From JASBTN01 sp965228805 (GTDB lineage Bacteria > Pseudomonadota > Alphaproteobacteria > Rhodobacterales > Rhodobacteraceae): DNA of 64,000 bases. Shown piece by piece: positions 35,525 through 44,244 of the stretch. The stretch is taken from NCBI RefSeq assembly GCF_965228805.1, contig NZ_CBDDIE010000003.1:868001-932000 (forward strand), read 5' to 3'. A program made the translations under genes and the position numbers. The notes beneath the pieces are model-generated. The model was not told the DNA's origin, ran no database searches, and was given only the letters and a program-made list of their open reading frames with translations. How positions within the stretch are numbered: the first letter of the stretch is position 1; every line of letters starts with the position of its first letter.

Positions 35525-36706
35525 TTACTGCAGATCGCCAAAGGCTGCCTGCATACGCTCCACCGCCTGGGCCACCCGCGCGCGCGGCGTGGCCAGGTTG
35601 AAGCGCAGGAAACTGTCGCCGCCCAGGCCGAAGGTCGGCCCGTGGTTGGCGGCAATGCGCGCCTCCTGCTCGGTGCGCTTGGTGAACTCCTCGCGCCCCA
35701 TGCCGGTGCCCGCAAAGTCCACCCAGGCCAGGTAGGTCGCCTGCAAACCCATCGAGCTGAGGCCCGGGATCGCATTGATCCCCTCGTCGAACAGGCGACG
35801 ATTGCCGTCCAGATAGGCGACCAGCTGATCGACCCAGTCGGCACCGTCCGGGCTATAGGCGGCCTCGGCCATGAACAGGCCGAAACTGTTGGCAGAAATG
35901 CCCATCGCCGCCATGCGTCCGGCAAACTTGGCGCGCAGCCCCTCGTCATGGATGATCACGTTGCCCACGTGGCTGCCCGCCATGTTGAAGGTCTTGGTGG
36001 TGGCGGTCATCATCACCAGCCGGTCTTCAATGCCCGGGATCTTCGCCATCGGGATGTGGGTACTGCCGGGCATCACCAGGTCATGGTGGATCTCGTCCGA
36101 CACCAGCACCAGGTCGTGGCGCTTGGCGAAGGCGGCCACACCCTCCAGCTCTTCCCGGGTCCAGACGCGGCCGCCCGGATTGTGCGGCGAGCACAGGATG
36201 ACCATCTTTTCCTTGCCGGTCATCGCCGCGTCATAGGCGTCGAAATCGTATTCGTAGCGGCCGTCGTTGTTGACCAGCGGCATCTCGACCACCTCGCGCC
36301 CGGCGGCGGAAATCACCCGGGCAAAGGCGTGGTAGACCGGGGTGAACAGCACGACACCATCGCCCGGCTGGGTGTAGGCATCGACACACATGGCGGTGCC
36401 ATGCACCAGCCCGTGGGTGGTAAAGATCGCACCCGCGTCGACCTCCCAATCATGCCGCGTCTTCATCCACCAGCGGATCGCATCCTTGTAGCTGGCATCG
36501 TCGCCGTAATAGCCATAGATGCCGTGATCCAGCATGCCCTGCAGCGCCTTCTGCACCGCCGCCGGCGGGCGGAAATCCATATCCGCCACCCACATGGAAA
36601 TCCCCTGATCGGCGGGCACACCATAGATCTTCTCCATCATGTCCCATTTCACCGAATGGGTGCCGATGCGGTTGATGTCCTCGTCAAAGTTGATGGGGGT
36701 GGTCAT
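35525..36706 (-). CDS. MalY/PatB family PLP-dependent C-S lyase (cystathionine beta-lyase)
   Basis: A 393-residue fold-type I PLP enzyme. It starts INFDEDINRIGTHSVKWD, has MWVADMDFRPP (substrate loop), SPHNPGGRVWTREEL, LVSDEIHHDL and TATTKTFNMAGSHVGN with the PLP Lys. PatB/MalY enzymes release homocysteine, pyruvate and ammonia from cystathionine and cleave related thioethers. GGAG precedes ATG 36706. It is divergent from the deformylase operon. Confidence 0.9.
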   Translation of the reverse strand: MTTPINFDEDINRIGTHSVKWDMMEKIYGVPADQGISMWVADMDFRPPAAVQKALQGMLDHGIYGYYGDDASYKDAIRWWMKTRHDWEVDAGAIFTTHGLVHGTAMCVDAYTQPGDGVVLFTPVYHAFARVISAAGREVVEMPLVNNDGRYEYDFDAYDAAMTGKEKMVILCSPHNPGGRVWTREELEGVAAFAKRHDLVLVSDEIHHDLVMPGSTHIPMAKIPGIEDRLVMMTATTKTFNMAGSHVGNVIIHDEGLRAKFAGRMAAMGISANSFGLFMAEAAYSPDGADWVDQLVAYLDGNRRLFDEGINAIPGLSSMGLQATYLAWVDFAGTGMGREEFTKRTEQEARIAANHGPTFGLGGDSFLRFNLATPRARVAQAVERMQAAFGDLQ

Positions 36707-36805
36707 TCGGATCTCCGTGTACTCGCGGCCTGCGTCATCCGGCACAAGCTAGCGCCGAATTCGCCGCGCGCAAGGGGCGTTGCGCCGGAACCGGTCATCG
36801 CATAC

Positions 36806-37336
36806 ATGAACCCCATGACTTTGCGACCGATCCTGATCCACCCCGACCCGCGCCTGAAGAAGGTCTGCGATGCCGTACCCGACCTGTCGGATGAGCTGCG
36901 CACGCTGGCCAAGGATATGCTGGAGACCATGTATGACGCGCCCGGCATCGGCCTGGCCGCGCCGCAGATCGGCGTGACCAAACGGCTGATCGTGCTGGAC
37001 TGCGTCAAGGAAGAGGACGCCGCCCCCCAGCCCACGATCATGTTCAACCCCGAGATCATTCGCGAAAGCGACGACACCAATGTCTATGAGGAAGGCTGCC
37101 TGTCGATCCCCGAGCAGTTTGCCGAGGTGACCCGCCCGAAAGAGGTCGGCGTGCGCTGGCTGGACATGGATGGCAATGTGCAGGAACGCGACTTCGACGG
37201 TCTCTGGGCGACCTGCGTGCAGCATGAGATCGACCACCTGAACGGGGTGTTGTTCATCGACTATCTGAAGCCGCTGAAGCGCCAGATGATCACCCGCAAG
37301 ATGCAGAAGTTGAAGCGCGAGATGGCGCGCGGATGA
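36806..37336 (+). CDS. def: Peptide deformylase (canonical)
   Basis: A 176-residue deformylase with all three motifs: GIGLAAPQ (47-54), EEGCLSIPE (96-103, metal ligand Cys98) and HEIDH (140-144, His140, catalytic Glu141, His144). It removes the N-formyl group from nascent proteins. Two in-frame ATG codons are nine bases apart (36806 and 36815); neither has a clear ribosome site. It overlaps the next gene, a degenerate paralogue, as ATGA; fmt, the opposing formylation enzyme, follows. Confidence 0.95.
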   Translation: MNPMTLRPILIHPDPRLKKVCDAVPDLSDELRTLAKDMLETMYDAPGIGLAAPQIGVTKRLIVLDCVKEEDAAPQPTIMFNPEIIRESDDTNVYEEGCLSIPEQFAEVTRPKEVGVRWLDMDGNVQERDFDGLWATCVQHEIDHLNGVLFIDYLKPLKRQMITRKMQKLKREMARG

Positions 37337-37827
37337 GCCACCGACCCTTCCTCATGTGGCCCGACAAGCGGTTGCGATCGGCGGTCGATCCCGTCGAGGC
37401 CGTCACCGACGAGACCCGCGCGATCTGGGACGAGATGATCGAGGCGATGGATGCCATGCCCGGTGTCGGTCTGGCCGCCGTGCAGCTGGGCATCATGCAG
37501 CGGCTGGCGGTGGTGGATGCCTCGGACGAGCGTGGCCAGGCGGTGCGCATGGCCAACCCTGAAATCCTGCATGCCTCGGTCGAGTATCGCGAACACGAGG
37601 AAGCCAGCCCCAACCTACCCGGCGTCTCGGCCAAATTCATGCGCCCGCGTGCGGTCACGGTGCGGTTCCTGAACGAGCAGGGTGTCTGGGACCGCAAGGA
37701 TTTCGTCGGCATCTGGGCCACCTCGGTGCAGCACCAGATCGACCACCTGAACGGGCGCATGTATTTCGACAACCTGTCGAAGACGAAACGCGACATGCTG
37801 ATGAAGAAGGCGAAGAAGCTGCGATAA
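37333..37827 (+). CDS. Peptide deformylase-like protein with degenerate active site
   Basis: A 164-residue paralogue of the upstream def. Motif 1 is kept as GVGLAAVQ (44-51). Motif 2, normally EGCLS, reads EEASPNLPG (89-97), so the metal-binding Cys is Ser92. Motif 3 reads HQIDH (134-138), with the catalytic Glu replaced by Gln135. Loss of one ligand and the general base predicts no normal deformylase activity. Reading frame, length and the ATGA overlap with def show a maintained gene, perhaps a regulator or partner of Def. A second open deformylase-like activity cannot be ruled out from sequence. Confidence 0.85.
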   Translation: MSHRPFLMWPDKRLRSAVDPVEAVTDETRAIWDEMIEAMDAMPGVGLAAVQLGIMQRLAVVDASDERGQAVRMANPEILHASVEYREHEEASPNLPGVSAKFMRPRAVTVRFLNEQGVWDRKDFVGIWATSVQHQIDHLNGRMYFDNLSKTKRDMLMKKAKKLR

Positions 37828-37845
37828 GGGCCAGTTGATAGGGCC

Positions 37846-37983
37846 GCGCCCGACCCTGGGTGGGCGCGTGCCAACACAGCTATCCTGCGCCGTATCCGCC
37901 ACACTCGGACCATTGCCGAGGATAGAAACGTTGCAAAAGCGCCCTCCCGTGGGGAGGGTCGGGCGCGGCCCGGCGTTGCCGCC
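37846..37983. repeat. Intergenic repeat family B, copy 2 (inverted)
   Basis: A 138-bp element between the deformylase paralogue and fmt, in the opposite orientation to 31428-31563. The GCGCCC...GGGCGC module (37846-37867) comes first and the module with the GGGAGGG/CCCTCCC hairpin (37929-37983) last. The end modules are nearly identical between copies; the central 61 bases are not. Confidence 0.75.
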
Positions 37984-38007
37984 GGACCAGCCCATCGAAA
38001 GGGAAGA

Positions 38008-38910
38008 ATGATGCGCATCATTTTCATGGGAACCCCCGATTTCTCGGTCCCCGTCCTGGACGCTCTGGTCGACGCCGGTCACGAGATCGCCGCCGTCTAT
38101 TGCCAGCCGCCCCGCCCCGCCGGGCGCGGCAAGAAGGACCGGCCGACACCCGTGCATGCCCGGGCCGAGGCGCTGGGGCTTGAAGTGCGCCACCCGGTGT
38201 CGCTGAAAGGGGTCGAGGAACAGGAGGCCTTTGCCGCTCTGGGTGCTGATGTCGCCGTGGTCGTGGCCTATGGGCTGATCCTGCCGCAGGCCATTCTGGA
38301 TGCGCCCGCGCATGGTTGCCTGAACATCCACGCGTCCCTGTTGCCGCGCTGGCGCGGCGCCGCGCCCATTCACCGCGCGATCATGGCGGGCGACGCGGAA
38401 ACCGGCATCTGCATCATGCAGATGGAGGCCGGGCTGGACACCGGCCCGGTGCTGCTGCGCGAAGCCACGCTGATCGGCGCCGAGGAAACCACCGCCGGGC
38501 TGCATGACCGCCTGTCCGACATGGGCGCGGGTCTGATCGTTGAGGCCCTGGGCAAGCTGGGCAGCCTGGTGCCCGAGGTGCAGCCCGAGGACGGTGCGAC
38601 CTATGCCGAGAAGATCGACAAATCCGAGGCACGCATCGACTGGACCCGCCCGGCCGTCGAGGTCGATCGGCTGATCCGCGGCCTCTCGCCCTTTCCCGGC
38701 GCGAAATGCGATATTGCCGGTGAACAGGTCAAGCTGCTGGCCTCGCGTCTGGTGGATGGCGCGGGCGCACCGGGCCAGGTGCTGGACGGGCTGACCATTG
38801 CCTGCGGGACCGGCGCGGTCGAGATCCTGCGCGCCCAGCGCCCCGGCAAACGCGCGATGGAGGCGGAAGACTTCCTGCGCGGCTTCGACCTGCCGGACCG
38901 GATTTCCTGA
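38008..38910 (+). CDS. fmt: Methionyl-tRNA formyltransferase
   Basis: A 300-residue enzyme with the formyltransferase core: MGTPDFSVPVL, the 10-formyl-THF site NIHASLLPRWRGAAPIHRAI and MEAGLDTGPVLL with the catalytic Asp. The C-terminal OB-like domain has YAEKIDKSEARIDW and IRGLSPFPGA. It formylates initiator Met-tRNA, the reaction undone later by the upstream Def. Two ATG codons are adjacent; GGGAAG precedes them. The family B repeat splits it from the def pair. Confidence 0.95.
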   Translation: MMRIIFMGTPDFSVPVLDALVDAGHEIAAVYCQPPRPAGRGKKDRPTPVHARAEALGLEVRHPVSLKGVEEQEAFAALGADVAVVVAYGLILPQAILDAPAHGCLNIHASLLPRWRGAAPIHRAIMAGDAETGICIMQMEAGLDTGPVLLREATLIGAEETTAGLHDRLSDMGAGLIVEALGKLGSLVPEVQPEDGATYAEKIDKSEARIDWTRPAVEVDRLIRGLSPFPGAKCDIAGEQVKLLASRLVDGAGAPGQVLDGLTIACGTGAVEILRAQRPGKRAMEAEDFLRGFDLPDRIS

Positions 38911-38946
38911 CCTTCACATCGCCCGCACAGACCCCATATTGGGGAT

Positions 38947-39183
38947 ATGCCCATCGTGTTTCTCATCATCGTCGGCGCTGCCGCCGGGTTCCTGGCCACA
39001 CGGCTGATGGACGTGCAGACCTCGGTCCCGGTGACCGTGGCGATCGGTGTGCTGGGCGCGTTGGTCGGCAGCCTGCTGCTGCGCCTGGCGCTGGCCATGA
39101 CCGGTTTGGCCTTCGGCTTCGCGGGTGCGGTGCTGGGGGCACTGGCACTGATCTGGCTCTGGAAGACGTATTTCCGCGGTTGA
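38947..39183 (+). CDS. Small three-helix membrane protein (GlsB/YeaQ-like)
   Basis: A 78-residue, almost wholly hydrophobic protein with about three transmembrane helices and Gly/Ala/Leu-rich turns (IVGAAAGFLATRLMD at the start and a WLWKTYFRG end). Size and pattern resemble the GlsB/YeaQ/YmgE transglycosylase-associated family, whose function is poorly known, but similarity is modest. GGGGAT lies before ATG 38947. Confidence 0.6.
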   Translation: MPIVFLIIVGAAAGFLATRLMDVQTSVPVTVAIGVLGALVGSLLLRLALAMTGLAFGFAGAVLGALALIWLWKTYFRG

Positions 39184-39236
39184 CCTGCCCGCCTTACCCG
39201 GCCAATCCTCGCCGGAGTTGAATAGAGGAGCCCCTG

Positions 39237-40058
39237 ATGACCGATACCCTGACCTCCGGTGACGTCGCCCTGATGGGCGTGCCGCTGGACATGCACTCCT
39301 CGTTCCTCCAAGGCCCGGCCTTTGCGCCCGGGCGCATCCGCGAGGCGCTGCATTCTGGTGCGGCCAACCTGACCGCCGAGGATGGCACCGACCTGGGCAG
39401 CCATCCCGGTTTCAAGGACACCGGCGACCTGGACGTGTTCGAGCAATTCGGGCCTGAGGCGATTGCCAAAATCGAGGTGGGCGCGGCCGAACGTCTTGCC
39501 ACCGGCGCACGACTTCTATCCCTGGGCGGGGACCATTCGGTGGCGTATCCCCTCATCAGCGCCCATGCCGACCGCTACGAGGGGCTGAACGTGCTGCATA
39601 TCGACTCGCACCCGGACCTCTATGACGAACAGCCGCTGGGCAAGCTTGGCCATGGCTGCCCCTTCGCACGGGTGATGGAAACCGGCAAGATCAAGCGCCT
39701 GGTACAGGTCGGCATTCGCACGATGAACGCGCATCAGCGCGAACAGGCGGATCGCTTCGGGGTCGAGGTGGTGGACATGCGATCTTGGAGCGCGGACTAC
39801 ACACCCGAGTTCGACGGGCCGGTCTACCTGTCACTGGATCTGGACGCGCTGGACCCGGCCTTTGCGCCCGGCGTGTCGCATCACGAGCCGGGCGGGCTGT
39901 CCACCCGCGAGGTGATCGACCTGATCGCACGCTTCAAAGGCCAGCTGGTGGGTGCCGACATTGTCGAGCTGAACCCTCATCGCGACCCCTATGGCATGAC
40001 CGCGATGGTGGCGGCGAAATTCGTCAAGGAAATCGGCGCGCGGCTGCTGACGCGGTGA
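39237..40058 (+). CDS. Arginase/agmatinase family ureohydrolase
   Basis: A 273-residue manganese ureohydrolase. The metal ligands are visible: His100 in GGDHSV, Asp123/His125/Asp127 in HIDSHPDLYD and Asp201/Asp203 in SLDLDALDP. The GHGCPF segment (138-143) and VELNPHRDP fit the family. Substrates across the family include arginine, agmatine, guanidinobutyrate and formiminoglutamate; the short, divergent N-terminus does not decide between them and no substrate-specific neighbour helps. AGAGGAG precedes the ATG. Confidence 0.85.
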   Translation: MTDTLTSGDVALMGVPLDMHSSFLQGPAFAPGRIREALHSGAANLTAEDGTDLGSHPGFKDTGDLDVFEQFGPEAIAKIEVGAAERLATGARLLSLGGDHSVAYPLISAHADRYEGLNVLHIDSHPDLYDEQPLGKLGHGCPFARVMETGKIKRLVQVGIRTMNAHQREQADRFGVEVVDMRSWSADYTPEFDGPVYLSLDLDALDPAFAPGVSHHEPGGLSTREVIDLIARFKGQLVGADIVELNPHRDPYGMTAMVAAKFVKEIGARLLTR

Positions 40059-40071
40059 TTGCCCGCGCGGA

Positions 40072-40695
40072 TCAGTCCCGCGGCGGCCGGGCGCGGTAGA
40101 CCGGCAGGCGCCAGCCGAAGGCCAGCGATCCCGCACGCAGGGCGAAGGTGACAAGGATACAGGCCAGCACCGGGGCGATGGGTTGGGGTAGGAAAGCAGC
40201 TGCCAGCAAAGCCGCGCCCGCCCCGGCGAAAGCAGCGGTCACGTAGAGCTCTCCCTGTTTCAGCACCAGCGGCACCTCGTTGCAGACCACATCGCGCATG
40301 AGCCCCCCCAGCGTGCCGGTGGCAACCCCCATCACAAGCACGATGGGCACGGATTGCCCCAGGCCCATGGCGACACTCGCCCCGGCGGCAACGGCGATTG
40401 CCAGCGCGGCGGCGTCCAGCCACAGAAGCGCCCGGTAGCGGCTTTCCAGCAGATGCGCGGTGAAGAACACCAGAACCGCGCCCGCGCAGGCTATCGCCAG
40501 CGGCATCGGGTCCCCGACCCAGAAGACCGGGTCGCGATCCAGCAGAAGGTCGCGCACGGTTCCGCCGCCCACCGCTGTCAGGCAGGCCATGAACAGGAAG
40601 CCGATGATATCCAACTGCGCGCGGCTGGCGACCAGCGCGCCCGACAGCGCGAAGACGAAAACGGACAGGTAATCGAGGACCTGCGGCGTCATCAT
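40072..40695 (-). CDS. TRIC-type cation channel / UPF0126 membrane protein
   Basis: A 207-residue membrane protein with two repeats of the UPF0126/TRIC unit: LSVFVFALSGALVASRAQ ... LTAVGGGTVRDLLLD and GTLGGLMRDVVCNEVPLVL. Seven helices are predicted by eye. Bacterial TRIC homologues form trimeric potassium-permeable channels. The start overlaps the rnhA stop as ATGA (a second ATG follows at once). Confidence 0.88.
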   Translation of the reverse strand: MMTPQVLDYLSVFVFALSGALVASRAQLDIIGFLFMACLTAVGGGTVRDLLLDRDPVFWVGDPMPLAIACAGAVLVFFTAHLLESRYRALLWLDAAALAIAVAAGASVAMGLGQSVPIVLVMGVATGTLGGLMRDVVCNEVPLVLKQGELYVTAAFAGAGAALLAAAFLPQPIAPVLACILVTFALRAGSLAFGWRLPVYRARPPRD

Positions 40696-41144
40696 GATTT
40701 GAAGGGCGCCATGCCCTCGCGGGCCAGTTCGTCCGCGCGTTCGTTTTCGGGATGGCCCGCATGGCCCTTGACCCATTCCCAAGTCACATGGTGACGCGCC
40801 TGGGCCTCGTCCAGCCGCTGCCACAGGTCGGCGTTCTTCACCGGCTTCTTGGCCGAAGTCTTCCACCCGTTGCGCTTCCAGCCGTGGATCCAGCCGGTCA
40901 CGCCGTTCTTCACATATTGGCTGTCGGTCACCACGGTAATGGCGCAGGGCTTGCCCAGGGTCTCGAGCGCATTGATTGCCGCCAGAAGCTCCATGCGGTT
41001 GTTGGTCGTATTTGCCTCGCCGCCCTTCAGCGCGCGTTCCTTGACCAACTTGCCACCCTCCTTGGCCTGCAAGAGCGCGCCCCAGCCGCCCGGCCCGGGG
41101 TTGCCGGAACAGGCGCCATCGGTATAGGCAAAGAACTCAGCCAT
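40692..41144 (-). CDS. rnhA: Ribonuclease HI
   Basis: A 150-residue RNase HI. The catalytic acid residues lie in YTDGACSGNPGPGGWG, NNRMELLAAINAL, VTDSQYV and the C-terminal NERADELA; WVKGHAGHPEN gives the flexible-loop His. It degrades the RNA strand of RNA-DNA hybrids. It overlaps the upstream methyltransferase gene by eight bases and the TRIC gene by four, so three functions are co-translated. Confidence 0.95.
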   Translation of the reverse strand: MAEFFAYTDGACSGNPGPGGWGALLQAKEGGKLVKERALKGGEANTTNNRMELLAAINALETLGKPCAITVVTDSQYVKNGVTGWIHGWKRNGWKTSAKKPVKNADLWQRLDEAQARHHVTWEWVKGHAGHPENERADELAREGMAPFKS

Positions 41145-41748
41145 CGGTGCGCGCCGTAGCGGTCAGGATCACGAAGGTCTCCACCCCGCCTGCCAGACCT
41201 TCGCCATTGCCACGGCGTGTTCGGGTCACGGTAAATCCGGCCTCTGTCACAAGCTGCACCAGCTCATCCTCCTGATAGTAGCTGTAAAAGCGACCCAAGC
41301 TGTCGCGGGCCTCTCCTGTGCCCAGCTTCATGCCCAGATGCAAGGCCCCATTCGGGGTGAGCGCGCGGTGCAGGCGGGCGAGGTGGCCGGGGAAGTCCGC
41401 CTTGGGCGCGTGAAGCAGGCTGAAATTGGCCCAGATCGCATGGAACCGGGCAATGTCATCGAAGGCGTCGAATGTCTGCACCTCGACCTTCAACCCGTAT
41501 TTCTCCAGCGCCAATTCGGCCATGGCAGGCGTGGCGTCGCGGGCCGTGACCCGGTAGCCCAGATCCCGAAACTGCACCGCCCATTGACCCGGCCCGCAGC
41601 CCAGGTCCAGGATGTGCCCGCCTTCCGGCACATCGGCCAGAAGGGCGGCGATATCGTTCTGCTGCTCGATATCCCGTGTATCGGCGTGCCCATCGGCATA
41701 GAGCGCTGCCGCCTCGGTATAGACCGACAATGTCTCGCGGTCGCTCAT
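41137..41748 (-). CDS. Class I SAM-dependent methyltransferase
   Basis: A 203-residue methyltransferase: SAM motif I is HILDLGCGPGQWA (45-57), motif II includes VTARDATPAMAELA, and FHAIWANFSLLHAP is the motif IV region. It resembles small-molecule or TehB/UbiG-type enzymes; the substrate is unknown. It starts within the stop of the LysE gene (ATGA) and runs eight bases into rnhA. Confidence 0.82.
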   Translation of the reverse strand: MSDRETLSVYTEAAALYADGHADTRDIEQQNDIAALLADVPEGGHILDLGCGPGQWAVQFRDLGYRVTARDATPAMAELALEKYGLKVEVQTFDAFDDIARFHAIWANFSLLHAPKADFPGHLARLHRALTPNGALHLGMKLGTGEARDSLGRFYSYYQEDELVQLVTEAGFTVTRTRRGNGEGLAGGVETFVILTATARTDG

Positions 41749-42356
41749 GCTTTCTCGAACGCCAGTTTGAGACCCAGACCGGCGAAGGCGGCGGCAAAGC
41801 TGCGGCGCATCCAGGTCATCGCGCGCGGGCTGGAGAGCACGCGATCGCGGGCAAGCGCCGCGAAGGTGCCGTAGCCCACGAAGACAACGAAGGTCATCGC
41901 CATGAAGACCCCGCCGAGGCTGAGCATTTCGGCGGTGGCAGTGGCGGGGCTGCCCGACAGGAACTGCGGCAGGAAGGCCAGGAAGAAGATGGAGAGCTTC
42001 GGGTTCAACACGTTGATCAGCGCCCCGCGCGTGGCGATCCTGCGCAGGGTGCGGGTGCTGGGCGCAGCATCGAGGCTCAGCGCGCCGCGATCCCGAAGCG
42101 TAGCCCAGGCGAGGTAGAGCAGGAAGGCAACGCCAGCGAATTTGACCACCTGGAAGGCGATGGCCGAGGCATGCAGGATCGCCGCCAGCCCCAGGATCGC
42201 CGCCAGCATTGCGGGCACGATGCCCAGGGTGCAACCAACCGCAGCAGCGACGGCGGCAGCGCGGCCCTGTGTCAGACCCGTTGCAAGCGTGTAGATCACC
42301 CCGGTGCCCGGGGCGAGTACGACAATCAGCGCGGTGGCCAGAAATTCCGGTGACAT
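41745..42356 (-). CDS. LysE/RhtB family exporter (second of three)
   Basis: A 203-residue inner-membrane exporter with VLAPGTGVIYTLATGLTQG at the N-terminus and INVLNPKLSIFFLAFLPQF in the centre. Its product is about the same length as the other two LysE proteins in the window, but the sequences are clearly different. It heads the LysE-methyltransferase-rnhA-TRIC chain of overlapping genes. The substrate is unknown. Confidence 0.9.
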   Translation of the reverse strand: MSPEFLATALIVVLAPGTGVIYTLATGLTQGRAAAVAAAVGCTLGIVPAMLAAILGLAAILHASAIAFQVVKFAGVAFLLYLAWATLRDRGALSLDAAPSTRTLRRIATRGALINVLNPKLSIFFLAFLPQFLSGSPATATAEMLSLGGVFMAMTFVVFVGYGTFAALARDRVLSSPRAMTWMRRSFAAAFAGLGLKLAFEKA

Positions 42357-42417
42357 GTGAACCTCCCATCTGTTGGCCGCATGGGACAGGAGGGCGCAGG
42401 GAAAGTAAAGCCCTGCG

Positions 42418-43368
42418 TCAGGCCGGTTCGCGCAGCACGCGGGGGACCTTGAATTCGATGTTTTCCTGCGCGGTTTCCACCAGTTCGACGGTCACGTCAT
42501 AGCGGTCGCGGAAGGCGTCGATCACCTCGTCGATCAGCACCTGCGGCGCCGAGGCCCCGGCGGTCAGCCCGACCCCGCGCACGCCTTCGATGGCGCGCCA
42601 GTCGATCTCGGCCGCGCGTTGAACCAGCATCGAGTAGTTACAGCCAGCGGCCTTCGCAACCTCAACCAGGCGGCGCGAGTTCGAGCTGTTCGGAGCGCCA
42701 ATCACCAGCAGAGCTTCAACCTTCGGCGACACGGCTTTCACCGCCTCCTGCCGGTTGGTGGTGGCGTAACAGATATCTTCTTTGTGCGGGCCGATGATTG
42801 CGGGGAAGCGGGCGCGCAGGGCGGCGACGATTTCCACCGTGTCATCCACCGACAGGGTGGTCTGGGTGATATAGGCCAGGCGCTCCGGATCACGCGGGGC
42901 AATCGTCGCCACGTCCGCCGGGGTTTCGACCAGCAGCACCTCGCCTTCGGGTAGTTGACCCATGGTGCCGATGGTTTCGGGGTGACCCGCGTGGCCGATC
43001 ATCACCATCTGAAGCCCGTTTGCGTGATGGCGTTCAGCCTCGATATGTACCTTGGACACCAGCGGACAGGTGGCGTCGACATAGACCATCTGGCGGCGTT
43101 CGGCCTCAGCAGGCACCACCTTGGCCACCCCGTGGGCCGAGAAAATCACCGGCCGGTCGTCGGGGCAGTCTTCCAGCTCCTCGACGAAGACCGCGCCCTT
43201 GGCCCGCAACCCGTCCACCACGAATTTGTTGTGCACGATCTCATGACGCACATAGATCGGCGCGCCCCATTTCTCGATCGCCATTTCGACAATCTTGATG
43301 GCGCGGTCGACACCGGCGCAGAAGCCACGTGGCGCGGCAAGGTAGAGGGTCAGCGGGGGCTTGGTCAT
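42418..43368 (-). CDS. ispH: 4-hydroxy-3-methylbut-2-enyl diphosphate reductase
   Basis: A 316-residue IspH (LytB). The three iron-sulfur Cys are in PRGFCAGV, DATCPLVSK and EDICYATTNRQ. HEIVHNK, the GHAGHPE substrate loop and GAPNSSNS are also present. It makes isopentenyl and dimethylallyl diphosphate in the last step of the MEP pathway. ATG 43368 has GGTGGAT upstream. The NYN-domain gene is 177 bases upstream on the same strand with a weak terminator between. Confidence 0.96.
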   Translation of the reverse strand: MTKPPLTLYLAAPRGFCAGVDRAIKIVEMAIEKWGAPIYVRHEIVHNKFVVDGLRAKGAVFVEELEDCPDDRPVIFSAHGVAKVVPAEAERRQMVYVDATCPLVSKVHIEAERHHANGLQMVMIGHAGHPETIGTMGQLPEGEVLLVETPADVATIAPRDPERLAYITQTTLSVDDTVEIVAALRARFPAIIGPHKEDICYATTNRQEAVKAVSPKVEALLVIGAPNSSNSRRLVEVAKAAGCNYSMLVQRAAEIDWRAIEGVRGVGLTAGASAPQVLIDEVIDAFRDRYDVTVELVETAQENIEFKVPRVLREPA

Positions 43369-43458
43369 CTGGCATCCACCATGGGTCTGTTCGCGGCCCT
43401 TCATATCGCCATCCACCGGCAAGGGTCCAATCAATATTGAAACAGGCGCAATGCAAAT

Positions 43459-43481
43459 AACCGGAGCGAATGGCCCCGGTT
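43459..43481 (-). terminator. Weak hairpin between the NYN-domain gene and ispH
   Basis: AACCGG (43459-43464) and CCGGTT (43476-43481) form a 6-bp stem, with two more pairs past a mismatch. The minus-strand tail is ATTTGCATT, a poor T run. It may end part of the NYN-gene transcripts. Confidence 0.4.
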
Positions 43482-43545
43482 CTTCGGTCTTCTTGTCCAC
43501 GCCATCGGAGTGTCCCTCTCCCTTGGCGCTTCTGATCGGCAGGGT

Positions 43546-44145
43546 TCAGCCCTCGTCACCCTCGCCATCGCCCTCATCGGCGGTGGTCGGGGCGCGATCG
43601 GTGAACTCGCGCGGTTCGCGCGGGGGCCGACCGATGACATCTTTCAACTCGTCCAGCTCGATGAAATTGTCAGCTTGACGGCGCAGCTCATCAGCGATCA
43701 TCGGCGGCTGCGACCGGATCGTCGACACGATCGACACCCGTACGCCCTTGCGCTGCAGCGCAGCCACCAGCGGCTTGAAATCGCCATCGCCGGAGAACAG
43801 CACGATATGGTCCACATGGGCAGCGATTTCCAGGGCATCGACGGTCAGTTCGATATCCATGTTGCCCTTGACCTTACGCCGTCCCATCGAGTCGGTATAT
43901 TCCTTGGCCGGTTTCGTCACCATCGAGAAACCGTTGTAGTGCAACCAATCCACCAACGGACGGATCGGAGAATAGTCGTCATTCTCCAAAAGTGCGGTGT
44001 AGTAGAAGGCACGCAGCAGTTTGCCTCGGCGCATGAACTCCTGTCGGAGCAGCTTGTAGTCGATGTCGAACCCGAGCGACTTCGCCGCCGCGTAGAGGTT
44101 CGATCCATCTATGAACAGCGCGAGCCGTTCGTCTCGGTAGAACAT
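43546..44145 (-). CDS. NYN-domain (LabA/PIN-like) protein
   Basis: A 199-residue protein of the NYN family, a PIN-like putative RNase fold. The acidic residues lie in ALFIDGSNLYAAAK (Asp14), KGNMDIELTVDAL and VLFSGDGDFKPLVAALQRKG. The C-terminal 35 residues are charged and low-complexity, ending in an acidic EGDGEGDEG tail. Proteins of this type are predicted to cut RNA or act in small-RNA control; the role here is unknown. AAAGGA precedes ATG 44145. It is divergent from folK. Confidence 0.87.
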   Translation of the reverse strand: MFYRDERLALFIDGSNLYAAAKSLGFDIDYKLLRQEFMRRGKLLRAFYYTALLENDDYSPIRPLVDWLHYNGFSMVTKPAKEYTDSMGRRKVKGNMDIELTVDALEIAAHVDHIVLFSGDGDFKPLVAALQRKGVRVSIVSTIRSQPPMIADELRRQADNFIELDELKDVIGRPPREPREFTDRAPTTADEGDGEGDEG

Positions 44146-44244
44146 AATGCATCCTTTCGAATTCTTTCGCCGAACATGTCGTGAGTGGTATGGGATTGAT
44201 CTATACGCCGACGAAAGATTTAGGCAACTTAGGGAAGTTTGGCC

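Noticed and set aside
35642..36805. Upstream extension of the def frame (total 564 codons)
   Set aside because: The added sequence is antisense to the PatB-type lyase gene, and deformylase similarity starts only at 36806.
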